64,000 nt of DNA from Scleromitrula shiraiana (lineage: Eukaryota; Ascomycota; Leotiomycetes; Helotiales; Sclerotiniaceae): assembly GCA_028455995.1 (NCBI GenBank), contig JABELC010000001.1, positions 1,786,501 through 1,850,500 of the forward strand, in the 5' to 3' direction. Made by a program: the position numbers and the translations under genes. Below are positions 21,759 through 33,126 of this stretch, one piece after another. Within the stretch, counting starts at the first letter, position 1. Every line of letters begins with the position of its first letter. The notes beneath the pieces are model-generated. The model made no database searches, was not told the origin of the DNA, and saw only the letters and a program-made list of their open reading frames with translations.

Positions 21759-24282
21759 ATGGGATTCTCCCTCGCCCCCTCAGATTTCTCCGCCCCTCCT
21801 GAGATCTACAACCGCCGCATCTATGGCCTCACCTTCCTTTGCTGTCTCGGGTCTTGGATGTTCGGCTACAACAATGGCATCATAGGAGGTGTTCTTGTCC
21901 TTCCCTCTTTCCATCGGGACTTCCATCTTCCGGATACCGGCACCCAGAGCTATAATACTATTACTGGGAATATCGTCAGTATGGTGCAGATAGGTGGGTT
22001 GTTGGGCAGTATGGCTACATTTCCTTTGATGAGGAGTAAGGGGCGGAGAATCAGCTTGGTGGTCGCGAGTTTGGTCTATGTTATAGGCGCGTTTTTACAG
22101 GTGCGTTTGGTGGCTAGTTTGGCAATGTCACGGTTCTCTTTGAGTGTTGTATAGCTATGGGTTGCTAAACAACGTATAGACTTTCTCGAATGGAAATTTA
22201 GGCATGATGTATGCTGGACGTTTGATTCTTGGAGTGGGAACGGGCGGTGTGACGGTGGTTGTACCTTTGGTGAGATTCATCCCCCCATCCCCTTTTGTTA
22301 GGTTGTCTCTGATCTGAAATCTCTAATCTATTACAAATGTATGTAGTTTATTGCTGAGCTTGCACCACCTTCCATCAGAGGATCATTGGTAAGTACAAAT
22401 CAATTGAATCGCATCCTCTCCACTTTTTCCACTTACACAGCACCGAGTACCCCAATCCTCGATCATTTGTATATATCATATCCCGTTTCCCTTTCCCAAA
22501 CACTAATTATCTACCTCCAACCTCACAGGTCGGTCTCTACGAAATAAACAACCAACTTTCCTCCCTCACTGCCTTCTGGCTCAACTACGCCGCAAAACTA
22601 CACATCAGCGACACCTCCTCCATGCAATGGCGCATCCCCCTCTCCATGCAAATCCTCTTCTCCATGCTCCTCCTCCTCGCCTCCCTAACCCTCATCCCGG
22701 AATCTCCACGCTTCCTCCTCAAAATCCACAAACCAGAGCAAGCCCGCCACGTGCTCTCTTACATCCGCAACCTACACCCCACTCACCCCTACATCGAAGA
22801 TGAAATGGCGGAGATTGGGAAGGCCCTCTGCTTGCAGGATCTGCACAGGAGTGATAGTCGGGCTGCTGCCGGTGCAGTGCAGGAATCAAACGGCGCGGAT
22901 TTCTTGCGCATGGCGAGGGAATTGGTGTGGAAGGGCAATAGGGAGAGAGTGGCTATAGGGATTTTCCTGATGTTTGGACAGAATTTTACGGGCACGATGG
23001 CGTTGAATTTCTATCTGGCCGAGGTTTTTGAGAGTGTGGGGTTGAGGGGGACGAATGAGGTTTTGCTTGCTTCGGGTTTGTTCTCCCTGTTCCTTTCTGG
23101 AGTCCCTTCATTTCATTTCACTTCATTTCCTTTCACTTCCCTTCTTTGCCTGCAATTTGAATCCCTGAAGCTCCGTCGTGTGCTACCAATATTCTGATCT
23201 GATCTGACCTGACTTGGAAATAGGGTTCTTCTCGGTGGTTAAATGCGTCGTTACGATAACCTCTCTAACCATCTTCATCGATCGCACCGGTCGCCGTCTA
23301 CTTCTAATCATCGCCTCTGTAGGCTCGGCATTGGCACTTTGGTATATAGGTGCCTATGTCGTAGTAGCCAAAGTAGACTTTTTATCGGCAGTAGATTCTA
23401 CCAGTGTTGGGAGTATACGCGAGGGGCCTGGGGGCTGGGTCGCTATTGTTATGGTTTATGTTTACGCTGTAAGTCTAATTTGCTATTTTCTTATCTGGCG
23501 GGCATCGATTGGCGATATATATATATATATGTGTGTGTGTGTGTATGTGTGTGATGAGGAGGATGTGCTAATTCGATATGTGATATTCTAGACATTCTAT
23601 TCAATAGCATGGAATGGGGTCGTCTGGGTATATTGTGCCGAAATCTTCCCAACAAGAATCAAGGATTTGGCTGTTTGTCTTACGACAGTGGCACAATGGA
23701 CTTCACAGGTAACATTTAGTTTTATCGCTCTTCTCTTTTCTTTTCTTCTCCTCTTTTCCATTTATCTCACTCCCAAAACCCACTAACTAACTGCTCAAAC
23801 AAATAAATAGTTCATAGTCGCTCGCGCATCACCCTATATGCTCAGCAATCTCAAAAGCGGCTTCTTCTTCTTCTTCGCAGCTTGCATCACCGTCATGGGA
23901 ACAACCGTTTATTTCTTTGTTCCCGAGACTAAAGGAAGAACTTGTACGTATTAAATTCCCATTTTCCTCGCCATTCCTATCATAGGTATATCTCGGTGCC
24001 CCGCTACTACTTCATTAACATGTGTTTCTTCTTTCACACGGGGAATCGTCTTGTTGTTTCATGCTTCTGACAAAATGCCATATAGTGGAGAAAATGGATG
24101 AGGTTTTCGGGAGCCCGTATAAGAGTACGGCGGGGATTGAAGGCGGAGAGGGGGCGCGTGGTGCGGGCGATAGTGGAGTCATTGTTATTGGTGGGGATGA
24201 GGAGGATGAGGTGGAGATTGGGGAGAGGGGGATGGGCGTTGTGGCTTTGACTATTAGTACGAGGGGGGAGAAAGGGGTCTAG
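21759..24282 (+). CDS. MFS sugar porter, quinate-permease-like
   Basis: Eight exons: 21759-22100, 22180-22269, 22347-22388, 22529-23075, 23224-23468, 23592-23708, 23811-23943, 24086-24282; 570 residues, all introns GT-AG and in phase. Sugar-porter signatures occur in order: GYNNGIIGG in helix 1, a charged SKGRR loop after helix 2, the RLILGVGTGGV region, PESPRFL before the central loop, FGQNFTG in helix 7, DRTGRRLLL, and PETKGRTLEKMDEVFG at the end of helix 12. The start resembles fungal quinate/sugar permeases of the qa-y/qutD type. It should be a plasma-membrane proton symporter for a sugar or quinate; the substrate cannot be read from sequence. The long cytoplasmic loop and the tail after about residue 520 are poorly conserved. 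The intron at 23469-23591 carries an (AT)n(GT)n microsatellite. Confidence 0.85.
23517..23554. repeat. (AT)n(GT)n microsatellite inside an intron
   Basis: Lies in the fifth intron of the MFS transporter and does not affect the coding frame. Confidence 0.85.
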
Positions 24283-26100
24283 ACTTTGGGGGAAAGAGGG
24301 CATTGCGGATAGGGCTAGGTTGGGTTGGTGGGATAATAGGATAATGGATATGTATGGGAATTTGGGCAGGATATGGTAAACTTAGGTGTTTTGTTCTTGA
24401 TTGGGATTGTACGTGGTGTTTCGTGATAAAGTTTCTTACAATATTGGAGTTTTATTGGATCTTTTACTTTCTTGTATAATATAGCATAGCATATTAGATC
24501 ACAATAAAACACACATACACACACGCGAACAAACTTCATATGCCATACAGTTATTCGTCATACTTGAGTGATGCATGGAATGGTGTATCTTGATAAACCT
24601 CCAAATGATGGGTTTGGTGGGTCGAGGCATTGATCTAGTTTGCCTGGTCTTTTATTCTGGAGTTTATGAAAATGAGATGAGATGAATGGATTGATAAATC
24701 TATGGTTGGAATGAGATAGGATAAAATCCTCGGATGTTATCCGTAATTGTGAACGGTGCTATGATAGCAGTTTAGATGTCATATTCCATTTTTGAAACAT
24801 AAATTAAGTTGATTTGTACGCTTATAAATAACTAAATACGGTGGAAGATTATATGTAACTAACTTGAAGTACATAGTAGGTAAGTAGGTATCGATACATG
24901 TAATATTGTCCTAAGTTCGAATTGGGATTCCGACGTTTCTAGATCAGAGGCCTAGACTCATAGCATATTGGTGTTGCATTGGAGTTGCAAGCGTCGAAAT
25001 ATATTTATTCGAAGTTGAACGTTGGGATTGGAAAGAGATTCGGAGCAATGGGATAATTGACAAGTAATGTTGGTATTGTTTGTTGGTTTATTGTTCGGGA
25101 GTATATCATGATGTAACTGTTATTAATGTTGAGAATGTTACGAACATGGAACATGTGATTGAGGTAAGTAGATGGGTCATAATGCCCTAGATTGAACTTT
25201 GGATGCTATAGTAGCATATCAATCTGGTCTGCCCTTGATGTAACTGCACTATCAGAAATAAATATTATATGAAGTCATGATTAAGGCAGGGACGGACAAC
25301 CGATCCGTCAACGATGATACCTTTGACCCGTGCCAGTGTGATGACTCGGAAGTCATGCAAAGGGTACTCCCACCAAGACTTCTTCAAGTTCATCTGCGGT
25401 AAAATGTACATAAAAATACTCTGAATAATTAAAAAAGATTTAGTGTGTAAATAAAAGTTAGATATTGAAATAATTATAGATATTAAAATGATTATATATA
25501 TATACTAGTAGTATTGAAACTTTGATTATAGATATTAAAATAATTACTATAAATATTAAAATGATTATATACTATATTAAAATAATTCATACTACTAGTA
25601 GTACTACTAGTACTAGTAAGACTATATAAACTTGAATATACAAAAGTAGAAACTCTAACCTGAAGAGAACAGATGAATTGATATCAGACGAATTGATATG
25701 TTTGTTCATAGCCACTGGCAGTCGGATCGGTAAATGTTCCATTCCACCTCAGTCAACAGCAATCACTTACTTGTTCGTCAAGCTGTATCGATTCGGATTG
25801 TATTCTAATCTTTGAACAAAAACGGGACAATAGACCCCGCATGTAAAAATCCCTTTCTGGAGCTTCCGAGGGATCACAGATCCATGATACATATTGAACC
25901 TCTTACTCGCTACTGAACTCATAAGACTAACGGCTCAGCATAAGCAAGGAGCATTTCATACTTGGTCCTCTCGGGTCAATTCTTGACATTCCACCAGTCT
26001 CCACCAGTTCCGTAGAGTATAAAAACTCCTGATGCGGACTGAATACTCATTTTCGACAAATCCACACGCTCAAACTACTTCTGTACCGGCATCATCCAAA
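24283..26100. other. Intergenic region with a small AT-rich ACTAGT island
   Basis: No gene seen. At about 25410-25650 there is an AT-rich block with five ACTAGT words (near 25505, 25602, 25614 and 25620) and ATTAAAATAATTA-type repeats. It resembles the blocks flanking the transposon at 7-9 kb and may be a fragment of the same kind of repeat. The last 400 bases are the promoter side of the beta-mannosidase gene. Confidence 0.6.
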
Positions 26101-28731
26101 ATGTCCAAACATACCATAATTCCAATCGATAAAGGTTGGACCTTCAAACAAGTCGACAATGAGAAATCTGAGTACTTGAAAGTCGCACAATTCCCTACGA
26201 ATGTTCACTTGGACCTCATGGCCAATGGTATCATTTCGGATCCATTCATTGGCAAAAATGAGAACGATGTCCAATGGATTGGCGAAGCTATCTGGAGATA
26301 CAGAACAACCTTTTCATCCCCTACTCTTTCCACAGACGAGAAGAAAGATACCAAAGCAATTCTAGCATTTGATGGCCTTGATACATTCGCTACGGTTGTT
26401 TTGAATGGAAAAAAGATTCTCAAAACGGATAATATGTTCATTCCAGAACGTGTCGATGTGACAACCAATTTGAAGGATGACGGGGAGAATGAACTCGAAA
26501 TCACATTCGAAAGTGCGTACCTGAAAGGGTGTGCTCTAGTGGAGCAATATCCTGATCATCATTGGGGTTGTTGGAATGGCGATACCTCCAGACTTGCTGT
26601 TAGAAAAGCACAATACCATTGGGTACGTAAAGTGACGTCTGATATCCACTAAAGAAACATTATTGATACTTAATTTATACAGGGTTGGGATTGGGGACCT
26701 ACACTTATGACGTGCGGACCCTGGCGACCAATAAATCTCGAGATTTACTCTTCTCGTATTTCCGATGTCTACTTCACCAGCAGCGTTGACAAATCATTGA
26801 AGTCAGCAGAGTTCGTTGCAAAGGCGGATGTTGAGGGGTCTGCCGCTGAAGTGAAGTTTGATATTACTCTAGATGGTAAAGAAGTTACCTCGAAAACTGT
26901 TTCCGCATCAAACGGTCACGCTTTCCATGCCTTCAAGATCGAAGATCCAGCACTTTGGTTCCCAGTTAGATATGGCGAACAACCGCTGTATACCATTACT
27001 GCGACTCTCCTTGATAATGACACTCAATTGTCTAGTCAGAGCAAAAGGTTTGGCCTGCGCAGAGTCGAACTTGTACAAAAACCTCTGATAGGTCAGCCAG
27101 GGACATCATTTTTCTTCCAGATCAACAACATCCCAGTATTTTGTGGTGGTAGTGATTGGATTCCAGCTGATAACTTCATCCCACGCATTAGTAAGGAGAA
27201 GTATTACGACTGGGTGAAATTGGTAGCAGATGGAAACCAATTCATGATTCGAGTCTGGGGTGGAGGAATCTTCGAAGAACAAGCATTCTATGACGCTTGT
27301 GATGAATTGGGTATTCTCGTATGGCAAGATTTCATGTTCGGATGCGGCAACTACCCGGCGTTTCCTGATTTTCTAACTTCGGTGAAGAGAGAGGCGGGGG
27401 AGAATGTAAAACTTCTCCGACATCATACATCAATTGTCATATGGGCTGGCAACAACGAAGATTACCAGTACCAGGAGTCGGAAGGCCTTACATATGACTT
27501 TGACAACAAGGATTCTGAGAGCTGGTTAAAGACAAACTTCCCAGCGCGATACATATACGAAAAGATATTGGTGGATGTCTGCACAGATCTAGTTCCGGAT
27601 ACATACTATCACTATGGTAGTCCATGGGGCGGCAAAACCACCTCAGACCCTACTGTCGGTGATCTTCATCAATGGAACGTCTGGCATGGATCTCAGGAGA
27701 AATATCAAAATTTCGACAAACTCGTTGGAAGATTCGTTTCCGAGTTTGGCATGGAAGCTTTTCCAAATATCAAAACAATCGATGCTTTTCTTCCTCTAGG
27801 AAAAGATGATCCAGATCGATTCGCTCAATCATCAACCGTCGACTTCCACAACAAAGCCGACGGCCACGAACGTCGCATCGCTCTATACCTTGTAGAGAAT
27901 TTCCGCTACGCACCCGACCCTATCGAACAATTTATCTACTCCACTCAACTGATGCAGGCCGAATGTCTAGCCAGTGCATATCGTCTCTGGAAACGACAAT
28001 GGAAAGGACCCGGACGAGAATACTGCGGCGGCGCCCTAGTCTGGCAAATCAATGACTGCTGGCCCGTCACCTCTTGGGCAATCGTAGACTATTATCTCCG
28101 TCCAAAACATGCCTATTACACCGTTAAGCGTGAAATGGCCCCTATTTCCCTCGGTATCACTCGCAAGGAACATGTCGTCCCCAAGGATAAATACACTCGA
28201 GCCCATCTCACCAAAACAATCAAGATCGAAATCTGGGGATCTAATCTAACGCTCCAAGACATCACAGCCGACGTCGTAGTCAAAGCATTCGATGTCATTT
28301 CGGGCGAAGAAACCTATTCCCAAACCACTTCAACAAACTTCCTCCTACCAGAAAATCGCTCCACAGAAATAACAATCATGGATGTTCCCGTACGAAAACC
28401 CAACGTCGATGAAGAATCGCGCATTGTAGTCGTCGCTTACCTTATCCAAGATGGACGACAAATCGCTCGATATGTTAATTGGCCCGAGCCGTTAAAATAC
28501 GTGCATTTGCAGAAACCAAAACAGCTGATTACGGAATTAGCGGATGATGGGAAGAGCGTTGAGATTAGTAGCGAGGTTCCGGTTAAAGGGGTTGCGTTGG
28601 AGTGTGAGGATGAGGAGGTTAGGTTCGAGGATAATTTGGTGGATATTGTGCCTGGGGAGGTGGTTAGTGTGGGTGTTAAGGGGGCGAAGAAGGAAATGAA
28701 GATTGAGAGGAGGTTCTTGGGGATGATTTAG
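26101..28731 (+). CDS. mndB: Beta-mannosidase, glycoside hydrolase family 2 (B type)
   Basis: Two exons, 26101-26622 and 26683-28731, separated by a 60-base GTACGT...ACAG intron; 856 residues, close to fungal MndB. I took the ATG at 26101 (MSKHTIIP), which has a good context and matches the family start; an in-frame ATG at 26032 would add 23 residues. GH2 beta-mannosidase features are clear: the sugar-binding domain with WRYRTTF and FDGLDTFATVVLNG, HWGWDWGPTL across the splice site, RVWGGGIFE, the acid/base Glu433 in GNNED, and the nucleophile Glu528 in VSEFGMEAFP. There is no signal peptide, so it is probably intracellular and removes terminal beta-1,4-mannose from short manno-oligosaccharides taken up by the cell. 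That location is typical of the B subgroup. Confidence 0.93.
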
Positions 28732-29256
28732 ATTTTCCTTTTCTCTTCTGGGTTTTCTGGTTTCGGTTCCTATGCTTTGGCTCTTTTTCCTCTCTGTTTT
28801 TCATGTGAATGAATCTATAACGAATGAATGATATCTTTGAAACACGTTTCTAGTGCAGTGTATTTTGGCATTTGAAGTTAATGGGTCAATCTTAAATGCA
28901 CTATGTGAAGACCATAGATACTATGATATAGATTAGAGCAACTACATATACTGATACTAATTCTTAGAAATAAGAGGGAAGCGAGCAGATCATTTTGATA
29001 TTTCACCGGTCAATTTTGCCGGATCCTTTCTGCGGAGAACGTCATCTCAATAATAAGCAATCTGCATATCAGAAGATATTAAACTCAATGTGAACAATAC
29101 ACCATGTTGATCAATTGCACAAATACACTAGCTTGAGATAGATATTGAATACATTTTCCATTCTACATTGCTCATTCGTATACACATCGTGATATCCAAT
29201 CCCATATCCGTACAGACCACGCCCATCTCCATTTTCCCAGCCCAATCTTTTTTTGC
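28732..29256. other. Region between convergent genes
   Basis: Shared 3' side of beta-mannosidase (plus) and xylitol dehydrogenase (minus). AT-rich; nothing else seen. Confidence 0.7.
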
Positions 29257-30392
29257 TTATTTTTCATTTGGTCCCTTGATCAACATCTTGATGCCCTTTC
29301 CTTCCTTGACACTCTTAAAAGCCTCTTCGGCATCTTCGAATGCAACCGTACCGGTAATCAACTTCTTGACATCTACTTGTCCTGAGCTAACCAGTTGCAA
29401 TGCTAGTTTATAATCACCACTTCCATATCTAAAGCTTCCCTTCATGGTAATTTCCTTCGCGCACATCTCCATAATCGGGAATGTGATATCTGCTTTGCCC
29501 ATTCCTGCTTGCACATATGTTCCTCCGCGACGCACAGCAAATATAGAAGCTTGAATGGAAGGTTCTGCACCGGATGCATCGATCACAGCATCTGCTCCAT
29601 CGGGAAGTCCGACTTGCGATCGTAGGTTTGAGGCATTCTCTTCCGCGGATATACGTTCAGGGGTGAAGGTGTGGGTGGCGGCGAAGGATTTTGCGAATTC
29701 TAAGCGAGCAGGTTGGATATCGACTGCGACGGTTGTGGTTGCTCCGTATGCGCGAGCAACTGCGAGACATAAAAGACCAACTGGACCTGCACCCATTACT
29801 ATAACAGACTGGCCAGGAGTGATGGTAGCTTGTTTGCAAACGTGAACGGCGACGGCGAGAGGTTCTAGTAAGGCACCCTCTTGAGTAGAAACGTGGTCGG
29901 GAAGTTTATAACAGAAATCTGCGGGTGATGTGTAGAAACCGGCGAGTGTTCCATCGATTGGTGGAGTGGCAGCAAAATGCATTTCAGGGCAGAGATTGTA
30001 ATGACCGGATAGACAGGCCTCACAGCGTCGACATGGATAGCCTGGTTCGAGGGCTATACGATCTCCAGGTTTGAGGCTCTTGACAGCTGATCCTACACTC
30101 ACAATTGTACCTGCGGATTCATGACCTAAAACCATTGGAGCCTTCACGGCAAAGTTTCCGATTTTTCCATGTGCCCAGTAGTGGACATCGGATCCACAGA
30201 TACCAGTATAATTGATAGCAATGAGAACATCGTGTTCAGATTGAAGAGAGGGAATTGGTCGTTCCTCGAATTTCACAACCTCCTGCTTTTCGAGAACGAA
30301 AGATTTGTTCTATGGGGGGTTGGAGGTTAGCTAATTTCCTTGTTGTATACATAAAATGGATGTATCAGTCGACTTACACTTTTTCCTGCCAT
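29257..30392 (-). CDS. xdhA: Xylitol dehydrogenase (D-xylulose reductase), zinc-dependent
   Basis: Minus strand, two exons: a 15-base first exon 30378-30392 coding MAGKS, then 29257-30309; 355 residues. The 68-base intron is GTAAGT...CATAG. This is a medium-chain dehydrogenase of the sorbitol/xylitol group: NYTGICGSDVHYW holds the catalytic zinc Cys, GHESAGTI the zinc His, and PCRRCEACLSGHYNLC the four Cys of the structural zinc. GAGPVGLL is the Rossmann loop, and VAVDIQ carries the Asp expected for NAD preference. The reaction is xylitol + NAD to D-xylulose + NADH, the second step of fungal D-xylose catabolism after the xylose reductase encoded at 47-48 kb. L-arabitol dehydrogenase is the main alternative; the DVHYW and GYPCRRCE forms and the length favour xylitol dehydrogenase, but substrate preference is an inference. 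Confidence 0.88.
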
Positions 30393-30848
30393 GATTTCCG
30401 AGCTGTTCTTAATGATTAGAGTTTCTGAACATGGTAATGATTCTGAAAATCAAGAGGTTGATGTCGAGGTTAAATAATTCTTCACGAAATACGAGGTATA
30501 TAAAGTGGATGATGAGCTATTGGTAACTTTAGAAGCTATCACCCCACTATGACTACATATATAACCCCGCAATACCATGACGATTTATCCTTTCTTTATC
30601 CGCTCCAATCAGGACCGAGATTATGTAAAACCGAAAAACACCGAGAATTCCGTATATTAGATATCGATATATAAATTTCATGAGGTCAAAGCCATACATG
30701 TCGTAGCTTCTTCCTAAGAAGGAAGAAAGTAAATAGATTCCAATTGCAATCCTTATCGTCTTCCATGAAAATTGTACAACATGAAACCTGAAGCGGGCGG
30801 GGGGGGTTACTTGATCATTCCTCCCACCGCCTCCAGGACAAGCGCTCA
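30393..30848. other. Intergenic region
   Basis: Upstream of xylitol dehydrogenase and downstream of the Ser/Thr-rich gene. A minus-strand frame at 30553-30849 is hydrophobic but unrecognised and not called. A GGGGGG run lies near 30799. Confidence 0.55.
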
Positions 30849-31280
30849 TTAACAGACGAACCTGTAGCTAAAGTAAAGAATCCATAGTAGACCTGTTAAC
30901 CCAGATACTCCGTTATTTGAGGCATTGCTTGTTTGAGTCTGTGCAGCTATACTAGGAGTAATAGTTGTAGTGATAGCAGTGCTTCTGAACTCGGTAACGA
31001 TAGATATGCCATTAGAAGTTGTCGGAGATCCTGAAGAAGTTACATCCAAAGAGGAGGTTGGAGTAGCAGTAATATTTGCAATGTCGATTGTAGGATTATA
31101 TTTCATGCATGTCGCTGCTGTCCAAGTTGTCCAGGAATCACTAGCCGAAATGTAAGTTGATATCGCAGAATTGCACAATATAGTATTGCCTGATAGATTG
31201 TATGGATCGGTGGTTATCGTCTCACGAGGAGATTCAGTAGTAACTCCGGATGCAGTTGAATTTGTGAACTCTGAAGACAT
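30849..31280 (-). CDS. Ser/Thr-rich small protein, possible GPI-anchored surface protein
   Basis: Minus-strand single frame of 143 residues from the ATG at 31280 (MSSEFTNSTASG). The body is rich in Ser, Thr and Asn-X-Ser/Thr sites (NST, NLS, NIT, NAS), with two Cys near the middle and repeated TxTT and TSS stretches. The C-terminus ends in a short hydrophobic tail GLTGLLWILYFSYRFVC after a Ser/Asn/Gly-rich linker, the layout of a GPI-attachment signal. The frame continues upstream through a hydrophobic stretch that would suit a signal peptide, but I found no in-frame ATG for it, so the first exon may be missing from this model. Without a signal peptide the surface role is only an inference. 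No family is recognised. Confidence 0.4.
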   Translation of the reverse strand: MSSEFTNSTASGVTTESPRETITTDPYNLSGNTILCNSAISTYISASDSWTTWTAATCMKYNPTIDIANITATPTSSLDVTSSGSPTTSNGISIVTEFRSTAITTTITPSIAAQTQTSNASNNGVSGLTGLLWILYFSYRFVC

Positions 31281-31809
31281 GCTGTGAAAGGTTGGGACGA
31301 TAATGTAGTAGGTAGTAAAATAAAATAGAAGACTGATATATTTGAAAATGAAATTTGTACGATAGCGAAGCAAAATATGTACTGAATGAAGTATTATAAA
31401 AAGTCAAAAATCCCAAATATAATAAATTTGAATTATGTACTATGTAAATATGTAAATATGTAAATATAAACAAGAAATGCTTTGATAGATATAGCAAGCA
31501 ATGTCGTGAGAGAAAAACAGGAAAATAGTGATCGGTACAATCTAGACTATCGATAACAGGATAATGCTGACATAAAGCAAGCTACTTTCTTCTTTAGGAA
31601 GGCGGTGAAAATTAGTTGAGCTCTAGGTAAATTTTATCGGTCCATGACGCTCACAACTCAATCCGACTCAGTTCTGTTAGATCGGACCCTTAGATCTAGG
31701 TTTCTACAGTAAAAAGGTTTCTATACCAGCCTCAAATTTTGTTGACATGAAACTCAATTCATTATAGTATATACGGTCACCTTGCTGATCGGTTTCGAGT
31801 TCAACCAAA
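31281..31809. other. Intergenic region between divergent genes
   Basis: Upstream of both the Ser/Thr-rich gene (minus) and COQ10 (plus). AT-rich, with a GTAAATAT triplication near 31443-31466. Nothing else seen. Confidence 0.6.
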
Positions 31810-32538
31810 ATGTCAATTGCAACAACAAGTAGAGCAATGCTCCGTAGCATAAGACCAGCAACTTCTATCCATTCTTTGAAGGTTCCAGCACGACGTGAAT
31901 TCATAACTCTTCCAGGAACCGAGGTTCAATTGGTTACAGAGTCCCGAATCCTTCCTTATAAGTCCTCGAGCCTTTATAGCATGATCGCGGACGTTGATAG
32001 CTACTCAACCTTTGTTCCATATTGTCAATCTTCGAAAGTTACAAAATGGTCAAAGCCGGACTCTGATGGGAAGAAATGGCCATCAGAAGCATATCTGACT
32101 GTGGGCTGGGGTGGATTCGAGGAAACCTTTACTTCGAAGCTGTTGTGTGTTCCAGGGTCAATTGTGGAGGCTCTTGGTGGAGATGCTGTTACTTCAATTC
32201 CAAAGTCGTCACTTTCCCACCACGAAGAAACATTGGATACACCTGCAGCAGCAAACAATATCTTTCAAAGTCTAAACACAAGATGGTCAATCAAACCTTT
32301 TCATTATAAGCCACCTAGTGGACGTCCACAAACGGATAAAGCAGAACATCCAGCAAGAGACCAAACGGAAGTACATTTGACAATTGAATTCCAATTCTCA
32401 AATCCGATGTATGCAGCATTAAGCAAAGCAGTTACTTCCAAAATAGCACCCAAGATGATTGAGGCTTTCGAAGCGAGGGCGAGAAAGTTGTTGGATGGCC
32501 CTGGGGCTGGTATTAACTCGGCGCCGCAAAAAAATTAG
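31810..32538 (+). CDS. COQ10: Coenzyme Q-binding protein COQ10, mitochondrial
   Basis: Single exon, 242 residues. The first 35 or so residues are rich in Arg, Ser and Thr without acids, a typical mitochondrial import sequence. The rest is a START/polyketide-cyclase-like fold: RILPYKSSSLYSMIADVDSYSTFVPYC is the hallmark of COQ10, followed by YLTVGWGGFEETFTSKLLC and, near the end, VHLTIEFQFSNPMYAALS and PKMIEAFEARARKL. COQ10 binds coenzyme Q and is needed for its efficient use in respiration, at the inner membrane. An insertion of about 30 residues around residues 118-150 is longer than in yeast, as is usual for filamentous fungi. The ATG context (CCAAAATG) is good. Confidence 0.92.
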   Translation: MSIATTSRAMLRSIRPATSIHSLKVPARREFITLPGTEVQLVTESRILPYKSSSLYSMIADVDSYSTFVPYCQSSKVTKWSKPDSDGKKWPSEAYLTVGWGGFEETFTSKLLCVPGSIVEALGGDAVTSIPKSSLSHHEETLDTPAAANNIFQSLNTRWSIKPFHYKPPSGRPQTDKAEHPARDQTEVHLTIEFQFSNPMYAALSKAVTSKIAPKMIEAFEARARKLLDGPGAGINSAPQKN

Positions 32539-32932
32539 GAGTCCAAGGGCTTGAATTCAAACTATTCAAATATATATATTTAATTACCTTACTTTTACTG
32601 GGGATCTGGATACACAGTATAATACGAGGAAGAAACATGTCATGAATAAAAGCATACTCCATTGATTGACTCAGAATTGAGTAGTGCAACTCCCACAGCA
32701 TACCTATGATTTCTCACATGCAAGTCACTGAAATTATGAGCAGGTAGTTAGATGAAGGATATGCCAGTACCGTATTTTAGACGATGTTCAATAATTCTAG
32801 TAACTTGAAAACACCATATCCTTTTCACAAGGGCCCATCTTTCATTTTCATGATTACATGTCCAAATCTATATATACACAGTAAAAAAGAACATTATATT
32901 ACCATTATACGCACAATTACTCAATCTACCAA
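32539..32932. other. Region between convergent genes
   Basis: Shared 3' side of COQ10 and the tannase gene. No further gene seen. Confidence 0.7.
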
Positions 32933-33067
32933 CTACCCTCTCACTCTAATCAATCCCAAGCCCCTGCATAAAACACAGCCAAAACTACTCGCCTTACCCA
33001 GATCACCAACACCAACATATACAGTCTCCTTCGGATATCTGCATATATTCCTCTCAAACAGTCTATT

Positions 33068-33126
<59 letters not shown>

